NCBI RefSeq assembly: GCF_036248255.1
Contig: NZ_CP109178.1
Location: 7,197,001-7,261,000 of the forward strand
Length of the DNA stretch: 64,000 bases
Reading direction: 5' to 3'
DNA from: Streptomyces sp. NBC_01717
Lineage (GTDB): Bacteria > Actinomycetota > Actinomycetes > Streptomycetales > Streptomycetaceae
The first letter of the stretch is position 1, and the number at the start of each line of letters is the position of its first letter. The notes under the pieces were generated by a model. The model was not told the origin of the DNA. It saw nothing but the letters and a program-made list of their open reading frames with translations, and ran no database searches. Shown piece after piece: positions 24,199-33,117 of the stretch. A program made the position numbers and the translations under genes.

Positions 24199-27100
24199 GT
24201 GCCCGGGTTCACGCATCTGCACACCGTTTCCGGGTTCTCCCTGCGCTATGGGGCCTCGCACCCGGAGCGGCTGGCGGAGCGCGCTGCCGAGCGGGGGATG
24301 GATGCCCTCGCGCTGACCGACCGCGACACCCTCGCAGGCGCGGTCCGCTTCGCCAAGGCCTGCGACAGGGCCGGGGTGCGGCCGCTCTTCGGGGTGGGGC
24401 TCGCGGTGGGGGCGGAGGGCGCGGAGCGTGCGCCGGAGGGCGGGCGTACGAACCGGCTGCGGACCCCGGTCCGTGGCGGCGCCTTCGTCGATGAATCGGC
24501 ACCCCGGGTCACCTTCCTCGCCCGGGACGGCGCACGCGGCTGGGCGGAGCTGTGCCGTCTCGTCACCGCCGCGCATGCCGTGACCGGCGACCCGCGGACC
24601 GGTGCCGGGCAGCCCCTGGTCGAGTGGTCCGCGCTGCCCGCCGAAGGGCTCACCGTGCTGCTCGGCCCGGCCTCCGAGGTCGGCAGGGCGCTGGCCGCCG
24701 GACGTCCCGACCGGGCCGCCGTGCTGCTTGCGCCCTGGCGGGAGATCTACGGCGACGACCTGCGCCTCGAAGCCGTCCACCACGGGCGTGAAGGCACCGG
24801 CCCCGGGTCGCTGCGGCTCGCCGCCCGTACCGTCGGCTTCGCTGCCGAACAAGGGGTACGGGCCGTGCTGACCAATGCCGTCCGGTATGCCGACGCCGGG
24901 CAGGGCCCGGTCGCCGACGTGCTCGACGCGGCCCGCGGGCTCGTCCCCGTCGATCCGCGCCGCACCCCGCTCGACAGCGGTGAGCGCTGGCTCAAGGACG
25001 ACCGTGCGATGCGGGAGACCGCCGAGCGGATCACTTCCGCCGCCGGACTCGGCCGCGATGCCGGAGCGCGGCTGCTCGCGGAGACCTGGCGCACCGCCGA
25101 CGCCTGCGTCGTCGACCCCGAGCGCGACCTCGGCCTCGGCGCCGTCCACTTCCCCGAGCCGCACCTCGTCGGCGCGGGCCGCCGCACCGCCCAGCGGGTA
25201 CTGGCCTCCCGCGCCGCCGCCGGCATGGTGCTGCGCGGCTACGACCGCAGGCGCGACTACTGGGAGCGGATGCACCATGAGCTGGACATCATCGGTTACC
25301 ACGGTTTCGCCTCCTACTTCCTGACGGTCGCCCAAGTCGTCGATGACGTACGGGAGATGAAGGTCAGGGTGGCTGCGCGTGGCTCCGGGGCCGGCTCGCT
25401 GGTCAACCACCTCCTGGGCATCGCCCACGCCGACCCCGTCGAGCACGGGCTGCTGATGGAGCGCTTTCTCTCCAAGCGCCGCTTCGTGCTGCCCGACATC
25501 GACATCGACGTCGAGTCCGCCCGCCGCCTCGACGTCTACCGCGCGATCATCGGACGCTTCGGCGCCGAGCGGGTCGCGACCGTCGCCATGCCCGAGACCT
25601 ACCGGGTGCGCCATGCCATCAGGGACGTCGGCGCCGCGCTCTCCATGAACCCGGCCGAGACCGACCGGCTCGCCAAGGCCTTCCCGCACATCCGGGCCCG
25701 CGACGCCCGCGCGGCCATGGAGGAGCTGCCCGAACTGCGCGAGGTGGCGCGGGAGAAGGAGAAGTACGGGCGGCTCTGGGAGCTGGTGGAGGCGCTGGAC
25801 GCCCTGCCGCGCGGCATCGCCATGCACCCGTGCGGGGTGCTCCTCTCGGACGCCTCGCTGCTGCGCCGTACGCCCGTCATGCCCACCAGCGGCGAAGGCT
25901 TCCCGATGGCGCAGTTCGACAAGGAGGACGTGGAGGACCTCGGGCTGCTCAAGCTCGATGTGCTGGGTGTACGGATGCAGTCGGCGATGGCGCACGCGGT
26001 CATGGAGGTGAAGCGGGTCTCGGGCCAGGAGGTGGACCTGGACGCCGTGCCGCCCGGCGACCCGGAGACGTACCGGCTGATCAGGACCGCCGAGACGCTG
26101 GGCTGCTTCCAGATCGAGTCGCCGGGCCAGCGCGACCTGGTCGGCAGGCTGCAGCCCGCCACCTTCCACGATCTGGTGGTCGACATCTCGCTGTTCCGGC
26201 CGGGACCGGTCGCCGCCGACATGGTGCGGCCGTTCATCGAGGCCCGGCACGGCCGCGCGCCCGTCCGCTACCCCCACCCCGACCTGGAGGGACCGCTGCG
26301 TGAGACATACGGCGTGGTCGTCTTCCACGAGCAGATCATCGAGATGGTCGACATCATGACCGGCTGCGGCCGGGACGAGGCCGACCGGGTGCGGCGCGGG
26401 CTCTCCGACCCCGAGCAGCAGGGCCGGATCAAGGACGGGTTCGCGCAGCGGGCGGCGGCGAAGGGCTACAGCGCCGAAGTGATCTCCCGGACCTGGGAGA
26501 TCATCGAGGCGTTCGGCTCGTACGGCTTCTGCAAGGCGCACGCGGTCGCCTTCGCCGTACCGACGTACCAGTCGGCGTGGCTCAAGGCGCACCACCCGGC
26601 GGCCTTCTACGCCGGGCTGCTCACCCATGACCCGGGGATGTACCCGAAGCGGCTGCTGCTCGCGGACGCGCGGCGGCGCGGTGTACCGGTGCTGCCGCTG
26701 GATGTGAACCGGTCGGCGGCCGCCCATAGAATCGAACTGGTGTCCGGTAAGGGGGAGGATTCCGAGGTGTGGGGGCTGCGGCTGGCGCTCTCGGACGTCC
26801 ATGGCATCAGCAAGGCCGAGGTCGCCCGGATCGAGGCCGGGCAGCCCTACACCTCGCTGCTGGACTTCTGGCAGCGGGCGCGGCCGGGCAAGCCGGCCGC
26901 CGAACGACTGGCCCAGGTCGGCGCGTTGGACGCTTTCGGTGCCAACCGCCGTGATCTGCTGCTGCATCTCTCCGAGCTCCACCGCGCCCAGCGGGGAACC
27001 GGGACCAGGTCCGGATCCGGTGGCGCGCAACTCCCGCTCGACGACGGCCGGAAGACCGGCTCCATCGGCCTGCCCGACCTCAATGACGCGGAACGCCTCA

Positions 27101-27696
27101 GCGCCGAGCTCGGCGTTCTGAGCATGGACGTCTCCCGCCATCTGATGGGTGACCACCACGCGTTCCTGAAGGAGCTCGGTGCGGTCTCCGCCAAACGGCT
27201 GCGCGAGACGCGGCACGGGGAGACCGTGCTGGTCGCGGGCGCCAAGGCGGCCACTCAGACCCCGCCGATCCGGTCCGGCCGCAGGGTCATCTTCACCACC
27301 CTGGACGACGGTACGGGCCTGGTCGACCTGGCCTTCTTCGACGACAGCCACGCCGCCTGCGCGCACACCGTCTTCCACTCCTGGCTGCTGCTCGTGCGTG
27401 GAGTGGTGCAGCGGCGAGGGCCGCAGAGTCTCAGCGTGGTCGGCGAGGCCGCCTGGAACCTGGCGGAACTGGCCGAACTGCGGCGTACCGGCGGACTCGA
27501 CGCGGTCGCGGCCCGGCTGGCGGAGGACCCCGCAGCGGAGGAGGAGCCCCCGGGCGACCGGGTGGCCGACAACGGCCGCCGCATCCACCTGCCGACCGGA
27601 TACGAGATGAACCCCTGGTCCGACCTCCAACCGCCCGGCGAAGGCGTCGCCACCGGAAGGAAGCTGTGGCACCAGTCCCCGGGGAGTGCGGGATGA
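24199..27696 (+). CDS. dnaE2: Error-prone DNA polymerase III alpha, DnaE2
   Basis: A 1165-aa C-family polymerase. GTG 24199 is chosen because AGGAGG at 24188-24193 is 5 nt upstream and the PHP domain starts at once (P-G-F-T-H-L-H-T, H6/H8). The catalytic aspartates lie in P-D433-I-D-I-D; the finger and thumb region includes P-M-A-Q-F-D-K-E-D and L-G-C-F-Q-I-E-S-P-G-Q. The C-terminal OB part ends with P-T-G-Y-E-M-N-P-W-S-D-L. Length and the absence of a tau-binding tail separate it from DnaE1. It carries out mutagenic translesion synthesis after DNA damage. The downstream Y-family-like gene overlaps by ATGA. The LexA-box candidate at 24124 suggests SOS control. An imuA' gene is not next to it. 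Confidence 0.95.
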   Translation: MPGFTHLHTVSGFSLRYGASHPERLAERAAERGMDALALTDRDTLAGAVRFAKACDRAGVRPLFGVGLAVGAEGAERAPEGGRTNRLRTPVRGGAFVDESAPRVTFLARDGARGWAELCRLVTAAHAVTGDPRTGAGQPLVEWSALPAEGLTVLLGPASEVGRALAAGRPDRAAVLLAPWREIYGDDLRLEAVHHGREGTGPGSLRLAARTVGFAAEQGVRAVLTNAVRYADAGQGPVADVLDAARGLVPVDPRRTPLDSGERWLKDDRAMRETAERITSAAGLGRDAGARLLAETWRTADACVVDPERDLGLGAVHFPEPHLVGAGRRTAQRVLASRAAAGMVLRGYDRRRDYWERMHHELDIIGYHGFASYFLTVAQVVDDVREMKVRVAARGSGAGSLVNHLLGIAHADPVEHGLLMERFLSKRRFVLPDIDIDVESARRLDVYRAIIGRFGAERVATVAMPETYRVRHAIRDVGAALSMNPAETDRLAKAFPHIRARDARAAMEELPELREVAREKEKYGRLWELVEALDALPRGIAMHPCGVLLSDASLLRRTPVMPTSGEGFPMAQFDKEDVEDLGLLKLDVLGVRMQSAMAHAVMEVKRVSGQEVDLDAVPPGDPETYRLIRTAETLGCFQIESPGQRDLVGRLQPATFHDLVVDISLFRPGPVAADMVRPFIEARHGRAPVRYPHPDLEGPLRETYGVVVFHEQIIEMVDIMTGCGRDEADRVRRGLSDPEQQGRIKDGFAQRAAAKGYSAEVISRTWEIIEAFGSYGFCKAHAVAFAVPTYQSAWLKAHHPAAFYAGLLTHDPGMYPKRLLLADARRRGVPVLPLDVNRSAAAHRIELVSGKGEDSEVWGLRLALSDVHGISKAEVARIEAGQPYTSLLDFWQRARPGKPAAERLAQVGALDAFGANRRDLLLHLSELHRAQRGTGTRSGSGGAQLPLDDGRKTGSIGLPDLNDAERLSAELGVLSMDVSRHLMGDHHAFLKELGAVSAKRLRETRHGETVLVAGAKAATQTPPIRSGRRVIFTTLDDGTGLVDLAFFDDSHAACAHTVFHSWLLLVRGVVQRRGPQSLSVVGEAAWNLAELAELRRTGGLDAVAARLAEDPAAEEEPPGDRVADNGRRIHLPTGYEMNPWSDLQPPGEGVATGRKLWHQSPGSAG

Positions 27697-28700
27697 GCGA
27701 CACGTACGAGGAGCCGGGGATCCTGTACCTGCGGTTCCGCAAGGTCGGCGGCGGCCTACCGGACAGCGCCGGTTACGCCGGGCTGCTCGCTCTCCTCGGC
27801 GCATTCACCCCGGTCGTCGAGGCGGCGCCGCCGGACGGGGCGCTCGCCGATGTGCGCGGTGCGCTGCGCTACTTCGGGCAGGACGCGGCAGGGCTGGCGG
27901 CGGTGATCCGGGTCCGTGCGCTCGCCCTGCACGGGGTGGACTGCGCGATCGGGGCGGCCGAGAACCCGATGCTGGCCCGGATGGCGGCGCGGCGGGCCGC
28001 GCCCGGGACGACTTTCGTGGTGCCCGGCGGCGGGGGTGCCGCATTCCTCGCGGCCGAGCCGGCCGTCGCACTGGACGGTGTCGGGGCGGCTACCGCCCGC
28101 ACCCTGTGCGGATACGGGCTCGACTCCGTCGGCCGGATCGCGGCGGCTCCGCTCGCCACCCTGCAACGGATCACCGGCGTACGGACCGGGCGCGAACTGT
28201 GGGAGCGGGCGCGCGGCATCGACCGTACGAAGGTCGTGCCGAACGCCGCCGCCCGGTCGGTCGCCGCCGAACGGTCCTTCCCGCGCGACGAACTGGACCC
28301 GGAGCGGCAGCGCCGCGCACTCATGTCGCTCGCCGAGGAGCTGGGGGCCCGGATGCGCGGGGACGGTCAGGTGTGCCGGGCGCTCGCGGTCTCCGTGCGC
28401 TACGCCGACCGGACCGGCTACTCGACGCTGACCCGCAGCCGTACGCTCCGTGAACCCACCGCCCACTCCGCGGAGCTCACCGGACTCGCCTACCGGATCC
28501 ATGACTCGTTCGGGCTGCAGCGGGCCCGGGTGCGGGGGATCGGGCTGCGCGCCGAGGGGCTCACGGACCGCGAACGGGCCGCTCATCAGCTGTCGTTCGA
28601 TCCGGTCGACGAACGGGCGCGACGGATCGAGGCGGTGGCGGACCGGCTGCGGGCCAAGTTCGGTCCGCAGGCCGTGATGCCGGGCCGACTCGCCGCCTGA
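27693..28700 (+). CDS. Y-family polymerase-like protein, catalytically dead (ImuB-like)
   Basis: A 335-aa protein whose ATG overlaps the dnaE2 stop. Overall layout follows Y-family polymerases: a palm-like N-terminus (I-L-Y-L-R-F-R-K-V-G), A-I-G-A-A-E-N-P-M-L-A-R-M-A-A-R, the helix-hairpin-helix D-G-V-G-A-A-T-A-R-T-L and G-R-I-A-A-A-P-L, and a little-finger-like C-terminus. The first metal-binding motif (D-x-D-x-F-F) is replaced by L-R-F-R-K, and the S-I-D-E-A-Y-x-D region reads P-P-D-G-A-L-A-D, so polymerase activity is unlikely. As with ImuB of the ImuA'-ImuB-DnaE2 mutasome, it may link DnaE2 to the beta clamp. No imuA' is adjacent. It is shorter than mycobacterial ImuB (about 525 aa). Confidence 0.8.
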   Translation: MSDTYEEPGILYLRFRKVGGGLPDSAGYAGLLALLGAFTPVVEAAPPDGALADVRGALRYFGQDAAGLAAVIRVRALALHGVDCAIGAAENPMLARMAARRAAPGTTFVVPGGGGAAFLAAEPAVALDGVGAATARTLCGYGLDSVGRIAAAPLATLQRITGVRTGRELWERARGIDRTKVVPNAAARSVAAERSFPRDELDPERQRRALMSLAEELGARMRGDGQVCRALAVSVRYADRTGYSTLTRSRTLREPTAHSAELTGLAYRIHDSFGLQRARVRGIGLRAEGLTDRERAAHQLSFDPVDERARRIEAVADRLRAKFGPQAVMPGRLAA

Positions 28701-28749
28701 CCTGCCGTCATGTGATCGACCGAGATCAAGAGTGATGCTGCGTCAGTTT

Positions 28750-28791
28750 TTACCGACGCGTAACTTCCCCCACTACCTTACTCGCGCGTAA
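28750..28791 (+). promoter_or_regulatory. Tandem TTAC-N6-GTAA operator-like repeats
   Basis: Two near-palindromic 14-mers, TTACCGACGCGTAA (28750-28763) and TTACTCGCGCGTAA (28778-28791), are spaced 28 bp centre to centre (about three helical turns), 100-140 bp before the lipase start. They look like paired sites for a dimeric regulator, possibly of the TetR family. Confidence 0.55.
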
Positions 28792-28889
28792 TTTGGCATG
28801 AGCACATGGAACGTCGGTACAGAACTTGTGGTCCGGGCCGCAGGGCGCAGTGACATCGCAACTCCCTTGAGCCGCAAGGAGACCACACG

Positions 28890-29783
28890 ATGCTGCCCTG
28901 GACACGTGCGCCGCGCACCCCACGTGCGCGGAGACGACTCGTCGCACTGCTCCTCGCCTTCGCAGCGTTCGCCACCCCCACGGCGACCGCCACCGCAGCC
29001 ACCCCCACCGCCGCCACAGCCCCCTCCCGTGGCTGGAACGACTACTCCTGCAAACCCTCCGCAGCCCACCCACGCCCCGTCGTCCTGGTCCACGGAACCT
29101 TCGGGAACTCGGTCGACAACTGGCTCGTCCTCGCCCCGTACCTGGTCGGCCGGGGCTACTGCGTCTACTCGCTCGACTACGGGCAGCTGCCCGGCGTGCC
29201 GTTCTTCAACGGCCTCGGCCCGATCGACAAATCGGCCGGCCAGCTGGCCACCTTCGTCGACCAGGTGCTCGCCGCCACCGGAGCGCCCAAGGCCGACATC
29301 GTCGGCCACTCCCAGGGCGGCATGATGCCCAACTACTACCTGAAGTTCCTCGGTGGCGCCGCCAAGGTGAACGCCCTGGTCGGACTCGCCCCCGACAACC
29401 ACGGCACCACCCTCCTCGGGCTGACCAACCTGCTGCCGTACTTCCCGGGCGCCGAGGACCTGCTGAACGCCCACACGCCCGGCCTCGCCGACCAGATGGC
29501 CGGATCCCCCTTCATCACCAAGCTCAACGCGGGCGGCGACACCGTGCCCGGGGTGCGGTACACGGTCATCGCGACCAGGTACGACGAGGTCGTGACCCCG
29601 TACCGCACGCAGTACCTGAACGGGCCGAACGTACGCAACGTCCTGCTCCAGGACCTGTGCCCGATCGACCTGTCCGAGCATGTGGCGATCGGGACCGTGG
29701 ACCTGATCGCCTACCACGAGGTGGCGAACGCCCTGGACCCGGCGCACGCCACCCCGACCACCTGCGCCTCCGTCATCGGCTAG
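28890..29783 (+). CDS. Secreted triacylglycerol lipase / esterase
   Basis: A 297-aa secreted lipase with a basic, hydrophobic, Thr/Ala-rich signal peptide cleaved about residue 40. Motifs: P-V-V-L-V-H-G-T-F-G-N (oxyanion), V-G-H-S-Q-G-G-M-M (nucleophile Ser), A-T-R-Y-D-E-V-V-T-P-Y (acid) and L-S-E-H-V-A-I-G (His); this is the lipase class-2 (LipA-like) fold of actinobacteria. Cysteines at Y-S-C-K-P, G-Y-C-V-Y, L-C-P-I and T-C-A-S may pair. ATG 28890 has AAGGAG upstream. It hydrolyses extracellular lipid esters. Two operator-like repeats upstream suggest specific control. It converges on the LPMO gene, 19 bp away. Confidence 0.9.
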   Translation: MLPWTRAPRTPRARRRLVALLLAFAAFATPTATATAATPTAATAPSRGWNDYSCKPSAAHPRPVVLVHGTFGNSVDNWLVLAPYLVGRGYCVYSLDYGQLPGVPFFNGLGPIDKSAGQLATFVDQVLAATGAPKADIVGHSQGGMMPNYYLKFLGGAAKVNALVGLAPDNHGTTLLGLTNLLPYFPGAEDLLNAHTPGLADQMAGSPFITKLNAGGDTVPGVRYTVIATRYDEVVTPYRTQYLNGPNVRNVLLQDLCPIDLSEHVAIGTVDLIAYHEVANALDPAHATPTTCASVIG

Positions 29784-29802
29784 GCCAGGCCTGGACCGCC
29801 TC

Positions 29803-30837
29803 TCAGTGTCCGCGTCGGGCCGCTTCGCCGGCCCGGCGACGGACCGAGGCGAACAGGGCGGCCGCGCCGACGGCGAGCGCGGCCGCACCGCCGATCGCAA
29901 GGTACGGGGTACTGCCGTCGCCACCCGTCTCGGCGAGGCTCTCGCCCGCCGGGGCGGGGCCGGTGGCGCTGTCCGGCTCGGGTGCGTTCGCCTCGGACGG
30001 GCCTGCCGACGCCCCGGCGGCCGGAGCCGCCTGGGTGACCTTCGCGCCCGTACCGGCGTCGTCGTCACCATGACCGGCGTGCTCCACGGACGACTTGCCG
30101 GCACCCCCGGCGATCTCCTGCTCGGTCGGCGCGGACGCGGTCGGCGCGGGGACCGCGCCCACCGAACCACTGCCGTCGGCACCGCCGTCGGTGCCCCCGA
30201 AGACCACATCGGAGCAGGCGTAGAACGCCTCGGGGGAGTCCGAGCGCTGCCAGACGGTGTAGATCAGCTGCCGCCCCGAACGCTTCGGCACGGTGCCGTC
30301 GAACACATACGATCCGTTCTCCAGCTTCGGGTCGGCGGCCGTGGCGAACGGCTCGGACTCCAGATCCGACCACTTCAGGGGCTTCGTCGGGTCGTAACCG
30401 GCCTTGGTGAGATACAGCTCGAACGAGCCCTTGTGCGGTGCGGTGGCCCGGAAGTGGAAGGTGTGGCTGCCCGCCGCCATCTCGGTCGACGGCCAGTCGG
30501 CGCGCGGCAGATCGAGCCCCTTGAACTTGTCGTTGCCCGCACTGCACAGCTTGCCGTCCGGGATCAACTGCCGGTGATTTCCCGCCGCATTGGCGATGTT
30601 GACCCCGTTCCAGTCGTACAGCGCCTGCGTCCCGCCCGCCGCGACCGCGGCCACGCACGCCGCCGACTTCGGATGCTCGGGCCCCTCCGCGAAGCAGGCG
30701 GAGACCCGGCTGACCGGATCCGTCAGCGAGCCATGTGCGGCGGCCGGAGCCGCGGACAGGCCGGTCAGCGCGAGCGGCGCCACACCGAGCGCGGCGATTG
30801 CGGCGACCTTGCGGCGAGCGGTCCTGATCACGGTCAT
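29803..30837 (-). CDS. AA10 lytic polysaccharide monooxygenase with sortase anchor
   Basis: A 344-aa copper enzyme. The signal peptide ends A-A-A before H35, so the mature protein begins with His, the first ligand of the histidine brace; a second His follows in A-T-A-P-H-K-G. Family motifs include H-G-S-L-T-D-P-V-S-R, G-K-L-C-S-A-G-N-D, W-Q-R-S-D-S-P-E-A-F-Y-A-C-S-D-V-V-F. About 100 residues of Pro/Ala/Thr-rich linker follow, then L301-A-E-T-G305, a hydrophobic stretch and R-R-R, the class E-type sortase signal, so the enzyme should be linked to the wall. It oxidatively cleaves chitin or cellulose. GGAGAG precedes the ATG. Its 295-bp upstream region contains no gene. Confidence 0.93.
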   Translation of the reverse strand: MTVIRTARRKVAAIAALGVAPLALTGLSAAPAAAHGSLTDPVSRVSACFAEGPEHPKSAACVAAVAAGGTQALYDWNGVNIANAAGNHRQLIPDGKLCSAGNDKFKGLDLPRADWPSTEMAAGSHTFHFRATAPHKGSFELYLTKAGYDPTKPLKWSDLESEPFATAADPKLENGSYVFDGTVPKRSGRQLIYTVWQRSDSPEAFYACSDVVFGGTDGGADGSGSVGAVPAPTASAPTEQEIAGGAGKSSVEHAGHGDDDAGTGAKVTQAAPAAGASAGPSEANAPEPDSATGPAPAGESLAETGGDGSTPYLAIGGAAALAVGAAALFASVRRRAGEAARRGH

Positions 30838-31132
30838 GGTGCGTCTCTCCTTCGGCGGTTCACGTCTGCGTGCAGGAGAAGCTAGCCGCCCGCCGGCCCG
30901 AAAACTGCTGCTGGAAGGGGTACTCGGCGATCTTTATGGCCGACTTAAGGAGCGGCTCAGCAGCGATTAAAGAAGACGCTGACCGGCGCCTCCGATCCGC
31001 TCCGTCCCGCCGCCCGCCGTCCGCGGGCGAGCCGGTGGAGTGGCGCGCGGGCAGCGTGTGCCACCCCTTCCACCACCGTGAGCGGTCGGCCCGCTGATCG
31101 ACTGTGTCGGTGGTGGCTGGGACGATCGGCGC

Positions 31133-32611
31133 ATGACGACGATCGACTGGGACTCCGCCGCCGACTCCTTCGACGAGGAGCCCGACCACGGGCTGCTCGA
31201 TCCGGTGGTCCGGCACGCATGGGCGCAGCGGTTGGAGAGCTGGCTGCCCGGCGAGCGCTCCGATGTGCTCGACCTGGGATGCGGCACCGGAAGTCTGGCC
31301 CTGCTCGTCACCGGGCAGGGCCACCGTGTCACCGCCGTCGACCGGTCGCCGCGCATGGTCGAGCAGGCGCGGGCCAAGCTCGCCGGGACGGGCGCCGAGG
31401 TGCTGGTCGGGGATGCGGCCCGACCGCCGGTCGGGAAGCAGCAGTTCGACGTGATCATGGTCCGCCATGTGGTGTGGCTGCTGCCCGACCCCGCGGCGGC
31501 CCTGCGCCACTGGTTCGGACTGCTGCGGCCCGGCGGGCGGCTGCTGATGATCGAAGGGGTGTGGGGCGGGGTGGGTCTCTCCGCCGAGCAACTGACCGGG
31601 CTCCTCGCCCCGCTCACCGAGCGCATCCACCACGAGCGGCTCTCCGACGACCCGGACCTGTGGGGCAAGCACGTCGACGACGACCGCTACGCCCTGCTGG
31701 CCCGCGCCGAACCACCGCACCGGCACACCGAGATCGTCGATGTGCATCTGATCCTCCGCCGCGGCACCGACGTCCTGCTCGCCCGGCGCGCCCGTACGGG
31801 ATACGCGGACGGGCTGTTCAACGGCCCGTCCGGACATGTGGAGGACGGCGAGGACGTCCGCGAGGCGATGATCCGCGAGGCCGCCGAGGAGATCGGCGTC
31901 GAACTGGACCCGGACGAGCTGCGGGTCGCCCTGGTCATGCAGCACCGCGGCCCCGGCGGCGCCCCCCGGACCGGCTGGTTCTTCGAGGCGGAGTACGACC
32001 CGGCCCGCCCGCCGTACAACCGTGAACCGGAGAAGTGCTCCGGACTCGCCTGGTTCCCGCTGGACGCCCTGCCCGACGACATCGTCGCGTACTGCCGTGC
32101 GGGGCTGGACGGATACCGGGCGGGGGAGCGCTTCCTGATCCACTGGCACGAGGACGGCGACACCGTGGCCTACCAGCCGCACGGCATCCGCCGCGCGGTC
32201 CCGCTGCCGTCGGGCGGGGCCCGCACCGGCGGGGTGCACCACATCGAGCTGTGGGTGCCCGACCTGGCGGCGGCCGAGGCGGGATGGGGTTGGCTGCTCG
32301 GCGAGCTCGGCCATGTGCCGTATCAGAGCTGGGAGCGCGGCCGCAGCTGGCGGCGCGGCGACAGCTATCTGGTGATCGAGCAGTCGGCCGATCTGACCCC
32401 GGGGCCGCACGACCGGCTCCGCCCGGGTCTGAACCACCTCGCGTTCCATGTCCGGGACCGGGCCACGCTGGACGCACTGGTGGCGCGGGCCCCGGACCAC
32501 GGCTGGCGACTGCTGTTCCCGGACCGCCATCCGTATGCGGGTGGCGAGGGGCACTGCGCCGCGTATCTGGAGGACGCGGCGGGGTTCGAGGTGGAACTGG
32601 TGGTGCGTTAG
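31133..32611 (+). CDS. Three-domain fusion: SAM methyltransferase - Nudix hydrolase - VOC domain
   Basis: A 492-aa protein joining three enzyme folds. Residues 1-195 are a class I methyltransferase (V45-L-D-L-G-C-G-T-G, then A-V-D-R-S-P-R-M, V-W-L-L-P-D). Residues 200-345 are a Nudix domain with a complete box, G234-H-V-E-D-G-E-D-V to R-E-A-A-E-E-I-G-V (G-x5-E-x7-R-E-U-x-E-E-x-G-U). Residues 367-492 are a glyoxalase/VOC fold (G-V-H369-H-I-E-L-W-V-P-D-L, A-A-Y-L-E-D-A-A-G-F-E-V-E-L). Codon use is uniform and there are no internal stops, so it is not an assembly of gene debris. The combination is not one I recognise; damage repair or nucleotide clean-up is conceivable. The stop overlaps the convergent DUF402 gene by 4 bp. 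Confidence 0.9.
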   Translation: MTTIDWDSAADSFDEEPDHGLLDPVVRHAWAQRLESWLPGERSDVLDLGCGTGSLALLVTGQGHRVTAVDRSPRMVEQARAKLAGTGAEVLVGDAARPPVGKQQFDVIMVRHVVWLLPDPAAALRHWFGLLRPGGRLLMIEGVWGGVGLSAEQLTGLLAPLTERIHHERLSDDPDLWGKHVDDDRYALLARAEPPHRHTEIVDVHLILRRGTDVLLARRARTGYADGLFNGPSGHVEDGEDVREAMIREAAEEIGVELDPDELRVALVMQHRGPGGAPRTGWFFEAEYDPARPPYNREPEKCSGLAWFPLDALPDDIVAYCRAGLDGYRAGERFLIHWHEDGDTVAYQPHGIRRAVPLPSGGARTGGVHHIELWVPDLAAAEAGWGWLLGELGHVPYQSWERGRSWRRGDSYLVIEQSADLTPGPHDRLRPGLNHLAFHVRDRATLDALVARAPDHGWRLLFPDRHPYAGGEGHCAAYLEDAAGFEVELVVR

Positions 32612-33117
32612 GGGGTGTCGCCGGGCGGGCACGGTGCGGCCAGCAGCCCCGCGAGCCCGCCCGCAAGGGCCAGGCGTTCCAGCTCGTCCAGCGCCTGGCG
32701 GGCGGCATCCGCAGCCGCCGGATCGCGTGCGGTCAGGCCGCTCTCCTCGAACTCGTCCTCGTCCAGTCGCAGTACGGACGAGCCGTCCGCCGACACCCAC
32801 AGGTCGAGATCCAGGTCCTCCACGAGCAGTTCCCCGTCGCGCAGCACGGCAGGCCGGGTGATGTCGCAGTACCAGCCTTTCAGCGTCCCCGCGCCGGTAC
32901 GGACCTCCTTCACCGCGAACCACCGGTCGCGCCAGTAGTGCTCGGTGAAGACATCGCCCGGCTCGAACCGTACGAAGCCGAAGTCGCGCACACCCGGCGC
33001 GGCCCACGGGGCCGTCACCGTCACCCGGATGCCGTCGTCGCGTACGACGTCCGCCAGGTAGCGGATCTTCGTCCGGCCCGCCTTGACCAGGGCGACCTCA
33101 ACCGAGCTTGCGTACAT
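32608..33117 (-). CDS. DUF402 domain-containing protein
   Basis: A 169-aa DUF402 protein. The C-terminal half has the family signature: W-F-A-V-K-E-V, G-W-Y-C-D-I-T-R-P-A, then D-L-D-L-D-L-W-V and L-D-E-D-E-F-E-E-S-G, a cluster of acidic residues that binds metal in relatives acting as nucleoside di/triphosphatases or in fosfomycin-type pathways. ATG 33117 is chosen for the GGAGG 6 nt upstream. The start overlaps the end of the upstream acetyltransferase gene by 20 bp, so the two form an operon. Substrate not known. Confidence 0.85.
   Translation of the reverse strand: MYASSVEVALVKAGRTKIRYLADVVRDDGIRVTVTAPWAAPGVRDFGFVRFEPGDVFTEHYWRDRWFAVKEVRTGAGTLKGWYCDITRPAVLRDGELLVEDLDLDLWVSADGSSVLRLDEDEFEESGLTARDPAAADAARQALDELERLALAGGLAGLLAAPCPPGDTP

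Noticed and set aside
23851..27804. A 1317-codon open frame antisense to dnaE2
   Set aside because: Composition-driven shadow: Arg/Gly/Val-rich, no recognisable domain, and the sense strand encodes a complete DnaE2.
27693..28700. Annotation as active DNA polymerase IV (dinB)
   Set aside because: Both catalytic acid motifs are missing, and it is overlapped with dnaE2, which fits an ImuB-like role better.
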